DNA of 64,000 nucleotides from Rhizopus sp. PT2906 (lineage: Eukaryota > Mucoromycota > Mucoromycetes > Mucorales > Rhizopodaceae): NCBI GenBank assembly GCA_025529335.1, contig JAMYHX010000162.1, forward strand, positions 17,478 to 81,477, in the 5' to 3' direction. The notes below the pieces were generated by a model that was given only the letters and a program-made list of their open reading frames with translations, did not search any database and had not been told where the DNA came from. Position numbers and translations under genes: made by a program. Below, in pieces: positions 20,371 to 31,780 of the stretch; within the stretch, counting starts at the first letter, position 1, and each line of letters begins with the position of its first letter.

Positions 20371-21105
20371 CTCAGTAGTAGAGGCCACTTCCTTCAATAG
20401 TAGAGGCCACTTCTAGTGGTAGAGGCCACTTTCAATAGTAGAGGCCACTTTCAGCAGTAGTAGAGGCCACTTTGAGTAGTAGAGGCCACTTTCAATAGTA
20501 GAGGCCACTTTCAATAGTAGTAGAGGCCAATTTTAATGGTAGAGGCCACTTTCAGTAGTAGAGGCCACTTTGAGTAGTAGAGGCCACTTTCAGTAGTAGA
20601 GGCCACTTTCAATAGTAGAGGCCACTTTTAATGGTAGAGGCCACTTTCAGTAGTAGAGGCCACTTTCAGTAGTAGAGGCCACTTTCAGTAGTAGAGGCCA
20701 CTTTGAGTAGTAGAGGCCACTTTCAATAGTAGTAGAGGCCAATTTTAATGGTAGAGGCCACTTTCAATAGTAGAGGCCACTTTCAGTAGTAGAGACCACT
20801 TTCAGTGGTAGAGGCCACTTTGAGTAGTAGAGACCACTTTCAGTGGTAGAGGCCACTTTCAGTAGTAGAGGCCACTTTCAGTAGTAGAGGCCACTTTCAG
20901 TGGTAGAGGCCACTTTCAATAGTAGAGGCCACTTTCAGTAGTAGAGACCACTTTCAGTGGTAGAGGCCACTTTCAGTGGTAGAGGCCACTTTGAGTAGTA
21001 GAGACCACTTTCAGTGGTAGAGGCCACTTTCAGTAGTAGAGGCCACTTTCAGTAGTAGAGGCCACTTTCAGTGGTAGAGGCCACTTCTAGTGGTAGTAGA
21101 CCTTT
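20371..21105. repeat. minisatellite, about 37 copies of a 19-bp unit
   Basis: The unit is GTAGTAGAGGCCACTTTCA, with variants TTGAG or TTCAA for the last part, GTGGTAGAG for the first, and GACC for GGCC. I count about 37 copies of the GGCCAC/GACCAC core. In the right half the variants form a higher-order pattern (GAGACC unit, then GTGG unit, then GAGG unit), which shows recent block duplication. There is no open frame, because 19 is not a multiple of 3 and every unit carries TAG. Confidence 0.95.
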
Positions 21106-21269
21106 TTGTTCAAACGGGCGCACAAGGCCGTCACTTCAATAATATCTCCATTGCTGCATCAAAGCGAAGAGTACATGCTGTCCTCAAGAGTGAATCTTAT
21201 GGTACAGTGTGGAATCGCGATATGAACAGTGCATTAAATATATATATGATGTCTTTGTTTATAAATTAA
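21093..21269 (+). pseudogene. C-terminal relic of a TnpB/Fanzor-like nuclease
   Basis: Starting inside the last satellite unit, a 58-codon frame reads DLFVQTGAQGRHFN, then RRVHAVLKSESYGTVWNRDM and NSALNIYMM, and stops at 21267-21269. Known: OrfB/TnpB and eukaryotic Fanzor proteins end in a zinc ribbon followed by a W-N-R-D-x-N-A-A-x-N-I motif holding the last catalytic Asp. Here WNRDMNSALNI is well kept, but the expected Cys pair before it reads S and Y (KSESYGT), so the zinc site is lost. The rest of the protein is absent. To the left, before the satellite, a short open piece (20262-20375, ending DGELESSQ) may be part of the same element. Confidence 0.5.
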
Positions 21270-22332
21270 AGTATGACAATGAAAGCCCTCCAAAGACTAA
21301 CGGTGCTTCCTGGATTTAATGCGCTATCCATAACGGAAGTGCATTCCTTAACGCCTCGGTAAGTATAAAACGAATAATACACTATTTTTTATTCATTAGT
21401 CTTCTAGTTAATAACGAATAAAATAACAGCTCTATTCAATATCTTTAATTTTTATGATCCCTTTGCGTGACATAAAGTAGTAAAATGTAGTTAAAGACAT
21501 CGAATGCTACCGAAATTTATTAGCCAATCAAAAGTATAAGGGCCCCGCACAACACTCATAAGCAGAGCAAGATACTGAGAGGTGATGCCTGTAGACGTTG
21601 TCTATTAGATAAGTAAATTGAGAAAGATACATTTTTATCATCTCGAGTTCGCCTTTAATAAGCTGTCAAGGTACTAGCAGTATATCTCAAAGCACAGCAG
21701 CGATTGCTAAGCGTCGATCTTTCCTAGAGCACAGTCCCGACTCTGGATGTCATCTATTTTTTAACTTGGCTACACAAAAGTATAGTCTACTGATACTTAA
21801 TGTTCCAAAAATAGCCTCTTTCTTACGACGAAGTATATGTATACATTTATGTAGCTAGCTAAAGTACATCTTGCTTGACTCTTGGCAAAAATAATTATGT
21901 TGCACTGTACAAATTAAGCTTATATGGCTCCTTGTATATTGCTCAGGTACCAGTCAGGTTACATCATGTAGAAAGAGAATTTGCTTGTACCTTTGGGCTT
22001 CTTGAAATGGGCCCAATAAAATAAGGGCGGTACTATAATATAGTTTTACTTGCACAACCACTTTTATAGGAAAAGGAACAATTCAGAGAGACAAGAAGAG
22101 GAGAAAGAAGATAGAGAATGAGGTACATTAATATTCAAGTGCATATTTTTGTATTTCTTTAGCCTATGTTTTTCTTATAAACAGGTTTTGTATTCCTACT
22201 AAATTTTAGACTCATATAAAACTAAGCCCAAAAATAAATCATATCTAAAAATATAAATAACAGTAACTAATCAAAGCTTGGCACTTTCTTTTTTCATTTC
22301 TTTTTCTTAATTATCAAATACATACATTAAAG
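21270..22332. other. intergenic spacer
   Basis: About 1 kb of AT-rich DNA between the relic and the LEA_2 gene; T-rich promoter sequence just before 22333. No coding frame with support. Confidence 0.5.
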
Positions 22333-23411
22333 ATGTCTGTCTATAATAAACATGATGACTTTTATGAAAAGCCAAGGTCTCCTCCACCTATACCGCAGCA
22401 TATAGATACATCACGAGATTCTACAGACCAATACACCATGAGAGAGATACCTGTAAACTCACCTTCACCTTATCCAGTTTATAACCAGCACAACGTCACA
22501 GCTGATCCAGCCCTTGCTCACAACCAATACAGTGATCCTCGTCTTCATCAACCACCTATTTCCCGAGATTCTTTATCAGATATGAAGTTTATGGATCATT
22601 ATGACTCTGATGATGACATGGAAAAGATTATCCCAAGGGAAAGAAGACAGCGCTCATGTATAGATAAGATGTGCTGTGGCTGCTGTACCTGTTGTCCCAA
22701 ATGGGCGAGATGGTGTACTTGTATAATATTTATCATTATTGTTATACTTGCTATTGTCGTCGGTGTATTAGCTGCCTTGTTCAAAGTACCCACTGTTCAA
22801 TTCACAGGACTTCAACAACCACCTACTCGATCATTTGATAATAATGTCTTGAACATGACATTCAGCATAGGAATCACTGTAAATAATCCAAATTTTGAAA
22901 GCATTACATTTGAAAAGATTGTAGCTGATGTAAGTCCTTGGATGATGTCTTTTGTTTTTTTTTTCTCTCTAATCCATTTATCTCCCTTTAGGCATACTAT
23001 CCTTCACCTTATAATGTGAAAGTAGGAGGAGGTCAAGTTGACAATGTACATATCAATTCGAATGGCATCACAAACATCACCTTTCCCTTTAATGTTGCAG
23101 TTAATTCAACTAACCAAGCAGAACAAGGTGTATTAATGGATTTGCTTACAAAGTGTGGATTGGATGGAAGCGCAAAACAAAACATAAACTTCAATTATTA
23201 CATTTACCCTACTGTTCGCATCATCGGCATCCCTATTACTCCAACGATATCAAAATCAATGAGTTTGCCTTGTCCATTACAGGTAATTTAAAGCAAGAAT
23301 ATATGCGTGTATATAAACTAAATATTTTGAAAATAACAGAATGGTGATCTGACCTCCATCCTTGGCCCATTGGCTCCATCGGCTCCACCGACTCCATCGA
23401 CTCCATCTTAA
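22333..23411 (+). CDS. LEA_2-domain single-pass membrane protein
   Basis: Exons 22333-22929, 22992-23282 and 23340-23411 give 319 aa. The N-terminal 115 residues are hydrophilic, Pro/Tyr-rich and presumably cytosolic. They are followed by a Cys-rich juxtamembrane patch (MCCGCCTCCPKWARWCTC) and one membrane helix (IIFIIIVILAIVVGVLAALF). The outer part has the LEA_2 (WHy) pattern: LNMTFSIGITVNNPNFESIT, then VKVGGGQVDNV and NITFPFNVAVN. The tail is Pro/Ser-rich. Known: LEA_2 domains occur in fungal membrane proteins of vacuole or plasma membrane; the cysteines may be palmitoylated. Precise role unknown. Confidence 0.85.
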
Positions 23412-23713
23412 ATAAATGTATGTGTATAAACATACATAAAGCAAATCTGATATTTATATAAATATACATTCTCCTTTTTTTTGTTTGTAAATGTTTTATT
23501 CAAAATAAATGTATGTCCTATTACCAAATGATTGCTTATTTAGGACGTGTGTACACATATGCTTATTATAGTAGCAATTGTGGCTATGAAAAAATGAAAC
23601 ATGACCAAGATATTGATTGTTCTTTTCAAAAAATTCCCTATTTTTAACATTGCAAATATAAAAAAGAAAGTCCAAATGAATCATATTTATTAAATAGAAG
23701 CAACTATCAAGAT
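23412..23713. other. convergent 3' spacer
   Basis: About 300 bp between two convergent stops; AATAAA-type signals on both strands and no gene. Confidence 0.6.
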
Positions 23714-25485
23714 TTAATTCATAGCTTGGTCTAAAAGCGTTATATCATCCTCATGAGCCTGATACACTTGATTGTACAAACATGCAATCAGTACTTTATG
23801 AAGAATGAGCTGTAATAGCTCTGGTAAATCCATGTTTGGGCTTAACTGAGTATCTGGAGACACAGTGTTTAGGATATCCTTGGCTTTTTTGAAAGACATT
23901 TGTTGCAGTCTCTTCAACTATATATAACAAAAGACAAGTCAATGCACAAGTCGTAGCTCATCACAATTTACCTTGTGTATTTCTTTTTCTGTAGAAAAGT
24001 GCTGCTTTAAAATCGTCTGATAGTTATTGAGCTTAGTCTGTAATATGTCATTGTGCGTTAGACACTCAGATAGAGCAGCTTGGTTTTGTTTTCTTCTATC
24101 AATTTCTTTTCCAAGTCGATCTTTGATCACTTCTATTTCACCTTGTAAACGAGCTGTTTTGGCTTCGTACTGACTTTTTGCCTCTTTTAGTTTAGCTTCC
24201 CAATGTGCTTGAATTTCCATAGAATCTTTGGACATGGAAGCGTGCAAGTCATCGTACTTTTCTTTCCATTCTTTGTTTAATTCTCTCATCGCATCTTCCT
24301 TCTCCAAGCATAGCGCACGACGGAGCTCATCTATAGCCGCGTTTTGTTCGATAGACCATACCTCTTTCTCTGTCTGGTGTTGTTCACGAAGCTCTCGCAA
24401 GGTATCGGCATGCTCTGACTGAAGGTTTTGAATCCTTGCCTGGTGAGACATTTCTGACTGCTGAGCCTCCGACATGAACTTTTCCGTTATTTCCTGGATA
24501 TGGGCGTCATGCCCTGCTACCACCTGATCTAGCCTCTTTTTATATTGCTGTGCTCGCTCTTCAAGTTCAACTATTCGGGCTTGGTAATCCTGCTCTCTTT
24601 TTATGTATTCCGTTATATCTGCAGTGGTCTGGTGATTCACTTTTAAATCTTCTACAACTCTTTCGGAATTGTCCGCCTGTTTATGTCATAGACAGGGTCA
24701 GCTCCTCCTCTTTTGTTTACCGTATAAAGCATACCTCTTCTTCTTTTATCGGCTGTTCATTCTGCTCCGCTGCCCGCTCCATGTCGGCGATTTTTAATCT
24801 TAGAGATTCAATCAACTTATCCTTTTCTTCATCTGTGTTGGTCTTTTCGAGTAGTTCTGCGTATTCTTTGTCCTTTGCGTTGAGTCTTTCTTGAAGACTC
24901 AGTAATCGACGTTGATATTTTTTGCCTTCTGTTTCCAAAGCCTGTTCATGCTCTGCTTTTAGGCTCTTTATTTGCTCTTGATAGTCTGATTGTTGATCTA
25001 CTACTCTTTGCTGAAGAGCTAGTATCTATACACAATTTATGCACATCAGCTCTCTCTCTCTCTGGAACAAAGGTTGTTTAATTTCTGTTCTTACCTGGCT
25101 CATAAGTGACTCTTCTACATCTTTTAGCTTTTTTTCCAAATAGGTTTCCTTTAGCTTTACTTCACGGAGCAACTAAATTGACGCGATCAATATATATATA
25201 TATATATATATCATCCTTTATTACTCGCACTTCTTACACTTGATGTATTTTTTTCAAATGTTGCTTGTTCTTCCTGCAATAACTTTTCTAACCTCTCTGC
25301 CTTTTCACGGCTTTCTTTATAGTTGACTAAGAGCTACACAATATAGTTTTTTTTTAGCGTCCGGGATGCAAGCCAAGATAGTATTAGGTTACAGTGGCTC
25401 TCTCAACTTCCCAGTCTTGAATAGGTGTGGATGGCCCAAGCGTCAGCTGTCTTTTTGGGCTCTTGGGAGATACAGGAGAATCCAT
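23714..25485 (-). CDS. long coiled-coil protein, family unknown
   Basis: Six exons on the minus strand (25485-25393, 25333-25238, 25172-25095, 25025-24735, 24676-23972, 23917-23714) join in phase to 488 aa. After a short N-terminus (MDSPVSPKSPKRQLTLGPST) almost all of the protein is heptad-rich coiled coil (for example EKAERLEKLLQEEQATFEK). A small non-coiled C-terminal part follows (about 60 aa, with LPELLQLILHKVLIACLYNQ). The repeated SPxK motif at the start could be a kinase target. A structural or tethering role is likely from shape only. It has no motor, kinase or membrane segment. It lies 106 bp downstream of RPC9 on the same strand. One intron (25173-25237) contains a TA microsatellite. 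Confidence 0.75.
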
Positions 25486-25591
25486 AAAAAAAAAAAAGAG
25501 AAAAACCAACCGGAAAAAAGAAAGAGAAAAGAAATAAGAAAGACAAACAGTGTATCACGTTGTACATGATCCCTTTTTTATTCTAGTAAAG

Positions 25592-26142
25592 TTACTCTTC
25601 CTCCTCTCCTTCCTCATAGCCTTCTCCTTCGGCTTCATCCATGACATAATCATCATCTCTTGGTAATGTCTGCATGATTATGTTTATCATATTTTCCAAA
25701 TCTTCTTCTGAAAAACGTTCTTCACACTCTTCAATGACCTAAAACAACAAGTAAGTCTTTGCGCGGTGTCTACAAATGAACAACACTTGCCAAGTATATC
25801 TCAACTGCACTCTTTGGCCGTAAATTAAGTATTTGAAGCTTCTCTGCTCTTGTCAAATCAAATTGTGATATGGCTTCCAGAAAGTTTGTCACTTGTGCTG
25901 GTGTTTGTGAGCCTACAGGTGTTTGTTTCAAGTATTCTGTCAACTAATTAGAATGTCAATATTCCAAACATTAGATAAATCAACACAAATTGAACCTCAA
26001 ACTGCACTGTTCGTAAACTCTCCGGGTATTCAATTGACAGATCTTGTGCTTGTAATAGTTTTTGGTTTTGCTGGTTTTCTTCCAAAAGTCTCAACACTTC
26101 ATAATTTGTTATAAGCGCAGATCGTGCATTCTTGATTTGCAT
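25592..26142 (-). CDS. RNA polymerase III subunit RPC9 (Rpc17)
   Basis: Exons 26142-25996, 25943-25791 and 25738-25592 give 148 aa. The protein begins MQIKNARSALITNYEVLRLL and contains QTPVGSQTPAQVTNFLEA, then LTRAEKLQILNLRPKSAVEI, then EECEERFSEEDLENMI, and ends in an acidic tail. These are the blocks of the RPC9/CGRP-RCP family in the right order; the usual length is 140-150 aa. Known: with RPC8 it forms the stalk of RNA polymerase III and contacts TFIIIB during initiation. The second intron (25739-25790) begins GCAAGT, a GC donor. The gene is divergent from the CaMK gene, with 118 bp between the two ATGs. Confidence 0.92.
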
Positions 26143-26260
26143 GTTCAATATTACGAAAAAAAAAAAAAGAGATAGAAAAAAAAAGTCACCTCGCAGGAAC
26201 AGGGCAAAAACGAATTCCCGTTTTTTGAGCCAAGAGTCTTTTACACTTTTTATTCAGCTA

Positions 26261-27712
26261 ATGGTGGGCATTAAAGACAAGATTGATGCTTTGGTTAATG
26301 GAGAGCAACCAGCTTCTTATGAACGAAAAAGAAACTATAACTTTGGTGATGACTTGGGTAAAGAAAAGTAAAACTAGTAATATCAATATGAAACTGACAG
26401 TCAATGATAGGCAGTGGATCATATGGTTATGTCAGACAAGCAGTTCGTATAGCAGATAATACACCTGTCGCTATCAAGATTATACCCAAAGATAAACTGG
26501 ACAGTAAGTTTGATATGGTCTATTCCGAGATGAAAGTTCTCGAGGGACTTTCACACCCAAATATCATTGGATTCTACGATTGGTTTGAGTCACGGTAGGC
26601 TCATTTATGAATCTATTAATCCTCTTGCTCACGTTTTTTAATAGGAGTAAATTCTATCTTGTGTTTGAACTGTAAGTGTCAAAAGATAGTTTTATATGAC
26701 TTTGTTTTAATTCCCTGAAAAAAAAAAAAGAGCAACAGGAGGAGAATTATTTGAACGTTTATTTGAAAGAGGAAAATTTACAGAAAAGGATGCTGTCAAG
26801 ATTGTTAAATCAATTTTAAAAGGGCTTGAATATCTTCATAAACATCACATTGTTCATAGAGGTAGGATGATGTTGCTATGGTTACTAGTTTACTAAATGT
26901 AGATAGATATCAAACCCGAGAATTTGATATTTAAAACAATAGATTCTGATGCAGATTTAGCTATTTGTGATTTTGGGTAACTATGGCGACAAGTAAACGT
27001 TGCGTTCACACTTATTCTTTTTCAGCATTGCCAAGATGGTAAAGGATGATGATATTGGATTAAAGACTATCTGTGGGACAGATAGTTATGTTGGTAATGA
27101 ATCACAGACATAGAGATATCACATTGTCTAAACAATCACTATTAGCTCCTGAAGTATTACTGAAAAAGCCATATAGTTTCCCAGTTGATATATGGGGAGT
27201 AGGGTAAGAATGAAGCAATACTTTTGTTTTACATACTCATTTCTACTATTATTCTATGTAGGATTGTTACATATATTCTGTAAGAGAATCATATTATATG
27301 TGTATTCATGCCTAAAGTATTACTAGCCTTTGCGGTTATCACCCATTCCAAGGAGAGACTCAGCAAGAACTATATGATGAAATAACGCATGGTCGATATG
27401 AATTCCATTGGAGATATTGGATGAACGTATCTGGAAATGGTAAAAAAAAAAAAAAAAGAATAGAGCCGAGCTTTTGCTGATAAACAGTGTGTAGCGAGAT
27501 CATTCATACAGAAATGTCTCTCACTCAATCCAAATGAAAGACCGACAGCAACAGAGGCACTAAATGACATTTGGATGAATAGTGAGGAAGCCAAAGATGT
27601 GGATCTTTTGGATACAGTCAAAGAAAACTTTAATCCTCGACGGGTATTTAGAAGTGCCGTAAGCGCAATTAAAGTGATGAACAGAATACGTTCTCGGTCT
27701 AAACAAGAGTGA
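26261..27712 (+). CDS. CaMK-type serine/threonine protein kinase
   Basis: Ten exons (26261-26357, 26411-26594, 26645-26671, 26731-26861, 26907-26976, 27026-27093, 27146-27203, 27262-27279, 27327-27439, 27495-27712) give 327 aa. Kinase motifs: GSGSYGYV loop, VAIKII Lys, HRDIKPEN catalytic loop, CDFG, CGTDSYVAPEV activation end, DIWGVGIVTYILLCGYHPF. The C-terminus (TVKENFNPRRVFRSAVSAIK) matches the autoinhibitory and calmodulin-binding tail of CaMKI relatives. Known: activated by Ca2+/calmodulin. Two exons are very short (27 and 18 nt). The acceptor at 26410 was chosen over an earlier AG because only it restores GDDLGSGSYG. An in-frame ATG further upstream belongs to promoter sequence. Confidence 0.92.
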
Positions 27713-28102
27713 TTATGATTTTTCATTTTCAATCTTTAATAAAAATACTTCTTCCTTAGAAGAAGTTACCAAAAAATTAGGGTAAACTTCCTTAGTGTCC
27801 CACATCCACGGAAATCTTTAGTAAAAGGCGAAAGATTTATCCGATCTGAGCATAGGACGGAAGTACGAAGAATTAGAAAAAACCCAAACTAATGGGCTCC
27901 TTTTATACTTTTTTTCTGCTTGCTTTAAATCTCAGAATGTTTGAAAATTTTTTCACGGCATTCAAACTCCTGTCAAAACAAAGCAGTCTAAAGAAACACC
28001 AATCAAAGAAAAAAGGGTAAAAGGAGACCATTTCCGCGGAAGCAGAGTGTTTTAATATACATGTCGAGAAAAAAATAATAATTGGTAATGTATCTTTATT
28101 AT
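27713..28102. other. convergent 3' spacer
   Basis: About 390 bp between convergent stops, with AATAAAAA about 27 bp after the kinase stop. No gene seen. Confidence 0.55.
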
Positions 28103-30346
28103 TTATTTTTTCACTTGTTCTTCCTTTTTTCCTTCTGCTTCTTCCAAGAGTATTTGTTTAGCCCTTGTCAATACTTCAATCTCAGCTTGAACATGGTCTT
28201 CTGTCAAATCTTCTCCGATTATAAAGTGTGCGGTTGATGCAGTGGTAGTAGTCACAGGTTTTGATTCGTCATTTGTTTGTCCTTCATCCAGATTTGTATC
28301 CGTAATTTTGTCGTACATTTCCTTGTATACGTCTTTTTTGGCACTGTATACGCTACGTATTAAATAAGGGTGGCTATCATAAATTAACCGAGATGCCTGG
28401 AGTAAGGCACCATTGGCATAATTGAATCTTTCTTTAGCCGAGTCAAGCGAGTCTTGTAACTCGGCCACCGCCTTGTCAATAACATCAATCGCAGTAGGAA
28501 GTTTGGATCGATTTCTAATATAAAATGATTGAATTGGGGATTTTGTGATAGTTTGGTTTAACTTACAGCATGAATTCTGATAAAGATGGGATTTGCTTGC
28601 CATACAAGTTGGAAATTTCAAAAGTACCGTACGCGTATCTGTATTTTGTAGGTGGTGCTTCTAGTCTTGGCTTTTTAGATCTCCATGCTTTTTTTAAATC
28701 ATTCATGCTAATAGGAGGCTTCTCAAATGATGGGCAGCCTGAAGCTTTCCAAATGATCTATGTAAATCTTTAATGAGTATTGGCTTGTGTATATATTCCA
28801 TATGTTTGCATATACCCAATGACGTTCATGAGTTATTATAGTTAAAATAATATCAGTATACAAGTTTCCATGAGGCTTTGTTGATCGCAGTAAGCCAATC
28901 AGAGTTTCCTTAGTTTCTTCTATCCACTTCACTTGTTCCTCAGAAAGAACATAACTAGGTTGCACTAACGACTGCTTGGTTGTACCTCTTGCTGCTAATA
29001 GCGCTGCCGTTTTGTCCTTTTCTTCTTGAGAGAACCCAGAAAGATATTGAAAGAGTATTAAATATTGAACAATGACACTTCTCCTAAATCTAACATCCTC
29101 CATCTATCTCTTTGGTGAGCTTCATTTACTGATAATAACATGTTTGCGAATACCTCCAAATCTAACAATCGTCTACTGCTAAGTATTCTCGGGAATTGAT
29201 ATTCATTATTAATTTGATTTAGTAGCTCTTCTGCTTCTGCTGGGTCTTCATCCATATAATCAGGTCTTGGGCGTTTTAAACCTAACACTTCTTTATTACG
29301 TGCGCCCATGATTTCCGCTTCTTTTTGAGCAATATTTTGAAACTTTTCTACAATACCATTTGTACCCTAGGATACGGATAAGTGCCTTTGTCCATACACT
29401 ATTAAATATACCTTTTGAAGATTTTCAAAGTTGTTGTCTAAAAATACAGATGGAGGATTGGCAAAATAGACGCGAGTAGACCAAAAGAGTTTATAGAATG
29501 CCTTTTGTTCGTCTGACAAATTTGGATCTGCATCCACTTCTTCATCTGGATCATAATGAATAACATTTGTATTGAAATCTCCTCTGAGGTTGACACCAGA
29601 TCTTTCTCCAAGAGGAAAAGAGTTGGCAAGAAACATTAAAATACGTCCACAGAATACTGTGTTGATTTCTTTTGACATTCTACGAAGTAATTCGTTGCAC
29701 ATTCTTAAAAGAACTAACCCTTTTCCTTTTCCAGGTACCATATTCTAAAGAGACTCATCAGTCATGGCTCTTTGTTTATGGATTTATATTCTTACAGCTG
29801 TTAATCTATCTTTCCTTTGTTCGACGTAATCAAATATTTTTTCACATCCTTCAGTTGTATGTAAATCAAGTAGTTCTTCAACAAATGTGAGTGGTATCAC
29901 TTGATCCAGTAAATCTAGCAACATATAAGTATTCAGTCTAATAATATGCTTATATATTACCAATTTCTGAACAATACAAGACAATATCACAACAATCAAA
30001 TATCTTTTTCAATCTATCTTCGTTTTCTTCTGTTTGCTATCAATTATGTGTATTTAGTTGATTCTAAAAACAATAATGATAGAAAACTTACAACATTATG
30101 TATCAAAGCGCGTCTAAATGCAAGTTCTGTTGCACTCTTACGCCAATCAGGCTTTCCCTCTACAATTGGAATCTGTAGACTATTTTCTTGTCCAGTTAAT
30201 GGTGAAATGTGTTGAGTTACAAGTGACTCAATAAATGATGTTGGTGGTTCTGCATTAGCGTTGTTTTGTCTATATTCGCTAGTAGCTGAGAGACAGGTGT
30301 TTATTGCCTTTTCAATGCCTTCACGAAATTGTGAAAATTTTGACAT
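28103..30346 (-). CDS. THO complex subunit 1 (THOC1/Hpr1-like)
   Basis: Eight exons on the minus strand (30346-30092, 30036-29961, 29914-29796, 29744-29412, 29366-29154, 29103-28816, 28757-28567, 28514-28103) give 628 aa, close to the animal THOC1. Family blocks: LLRMCNELLRRMSKEINTVF, GRILMFLANSFPLGERSGVN, YKLFWSTRVYFANP, VIVQYLILFQYL, then THERHWIIWKASGCPSF. The C-terminal 130 residues (from KLPTAIDVIDKAVAEL) are helical and Glu/Lys-rich. Known: THO couples transcription elongation to mRNA export and prevents R-loops in the nucleus. Exon 5/6 was joined at LLDLE/MEDVRF because it keeps the family alignment and removes a 50-nt intron. Confidence 0.92.
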
Positions 30347-30533
30347 TTTTTTTTTTTTTTTTAGAAAACAATAGTAAGAAAGGGGGAGAAAAGAGAGGTC
30401 AAACAGAAAGAAAAAAAAAAAATGCCAGTGTTAAAGTCTATGAGTGACTCCTTTTCTAATCCCTTTATTCTAGACACGATGATAATTACAAAAAAAAAGA
30501 AAATACATTTATATACAATTTAATAAAAACAGA

Positions 30534-31109
30534 TCAAGCTGAACCACATCCTTCATCCATTTCCTTTTCTTCTTGTTTAGTCAGCCTAGAAAGTGTCGCT
30601 CTAGCCAATAGTTGTCTTCTGGCCTCAGGATCATTATCCAATACGGCGACAGAACTACCTCCTAGACGATATGTTCCTGCTTCATAACCTACATCATCCA
30701 TCACTTCTTCTTCTTCAGGGTTATAATAGCTTCCATTGCCTAAACTATGTCCTCCATGCGCAGTCCAATCGAGAGCAACAACGTCCTTGTTTAATTGTCT
30801 ATTGAGCGCATGAAAGTTATCATCATGCTCACCCCACACCTAAAAAAAAAATGAATTAGCACTTTTAAAGCGTATACATATTACTTGTAAGCTTACATTA
30901 TGTGTCAGTTCATGTAGCAGCACCTTACGTATAGAATCATAATGTCGAAAACCAGAAAGATCATCAGTACGTAAACGTAAGGCAATTAGCTGTCCTGCAT
31001 TTCGGTTATATCCCAAGATAGATGCTTCAAATGGTGTCAACTCTATCAATTCTCCAACTGACCATTTTCTTGCCTTCATGATGGCCTGTATCTGAACTAG
31101 ATGTGAGTT

Positions 31110-31149
<40 letters not shown>

Positions 31150-31617
31150 GTTTGTTTAACTTACGCCTCGATCATCTCGTAATCTTTCAAGTATCTTTCT
31201 AGCCCTTTCAGGATGAGGAAATTCTTCAATGACTGATATCTTATGAAACGTATACTTCATCTCCTTCACTGACTTTGGCTGTTGCTGTTTTTTCATGCGG
31301 ATCATTGGTACTATCTTTCTTTGCTCCATTAATTTCTTATCCATGCTGTTCACTTTCTCTATTGCTTTCTGAGGACTGCCCATCAAAAGCATTCTATTAT
31401 TTGTTGGACTGACAGAAGGAAGGTCCTTGAGTTGTATATTGTTATCTTTGAGTATTTTTCCTTTCCATAAAAGCTTTTGAGCGTCTATTGGTATAGAAGT
31501 TGTTTCCTCGAGGTATTCTTTGACTTGTTGAACAGTAGAATGTAAATCCCATTGTTCCAACAAGAGTGTTTGTGATTGATAACCAACTTGGAAATCAGCC
31601 TTTGTTAATTCTGACAT
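30534..31617 (-). CDS. ubiquitin-like plus WLM metalloprotease protein
   Basis: Exons 31617-31165, 31085-30897 and 30839-30534 give 315 aa. Residues 1-80 form a ubiquitin-like fold (LLLEQWDLHSTVQQVKEYLE, AQKLLWKGKILKDN). A WLM domain follows with the zinc-protease signature HELTHNVWGEHD and, before it, GQLIALRLRTDDLSGFR and the start of the active helix at IRKVLLHELTHN. The exon 2/3 junction splits this motif. Known: WLM proteins are related to Wss1/SPRTN proteases; UBL-WLM fusions occur in fungi and plants. Inferred: a ubiquitin/SUMO-linked peptidase; its substrate is unknown. The first intron contains a long TA repeat. Confidence 0.88.
31113..31146. repeat. TA microsatellite in an intron
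   Basis: About 17 TA units inside the first intron of the UBL-WLM gene. Confidence 0.9.
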
Positions 31618-31698
31618 TACGATTCAGTAATAAAAAAATGAGAAAAAATAGCCCCTCTTCTCTCCCTTTTTTATACGCTTGATTAATAATTATGCGTA

Positions 31699-31702
<4 letters not shown>

Positions 31703-31737
<35 letters not shown>
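31703..31737. repeat. T35 homopolymer
   Basis: Thirty-five T in a row between the UBL-WLM start and the dymeclin stop. Confidence 0.9.
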
Positions 31738-31780
31738 CCAGAAGCTTTTTCATGACAAATATATGTACACGTATTTATTA

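Noticed and set aside
20371..21105. Array resembling a CRISPR locus
   Set aside because: Units are contiguous 19-mers with no unique spacers, and the window is eukaryotic.
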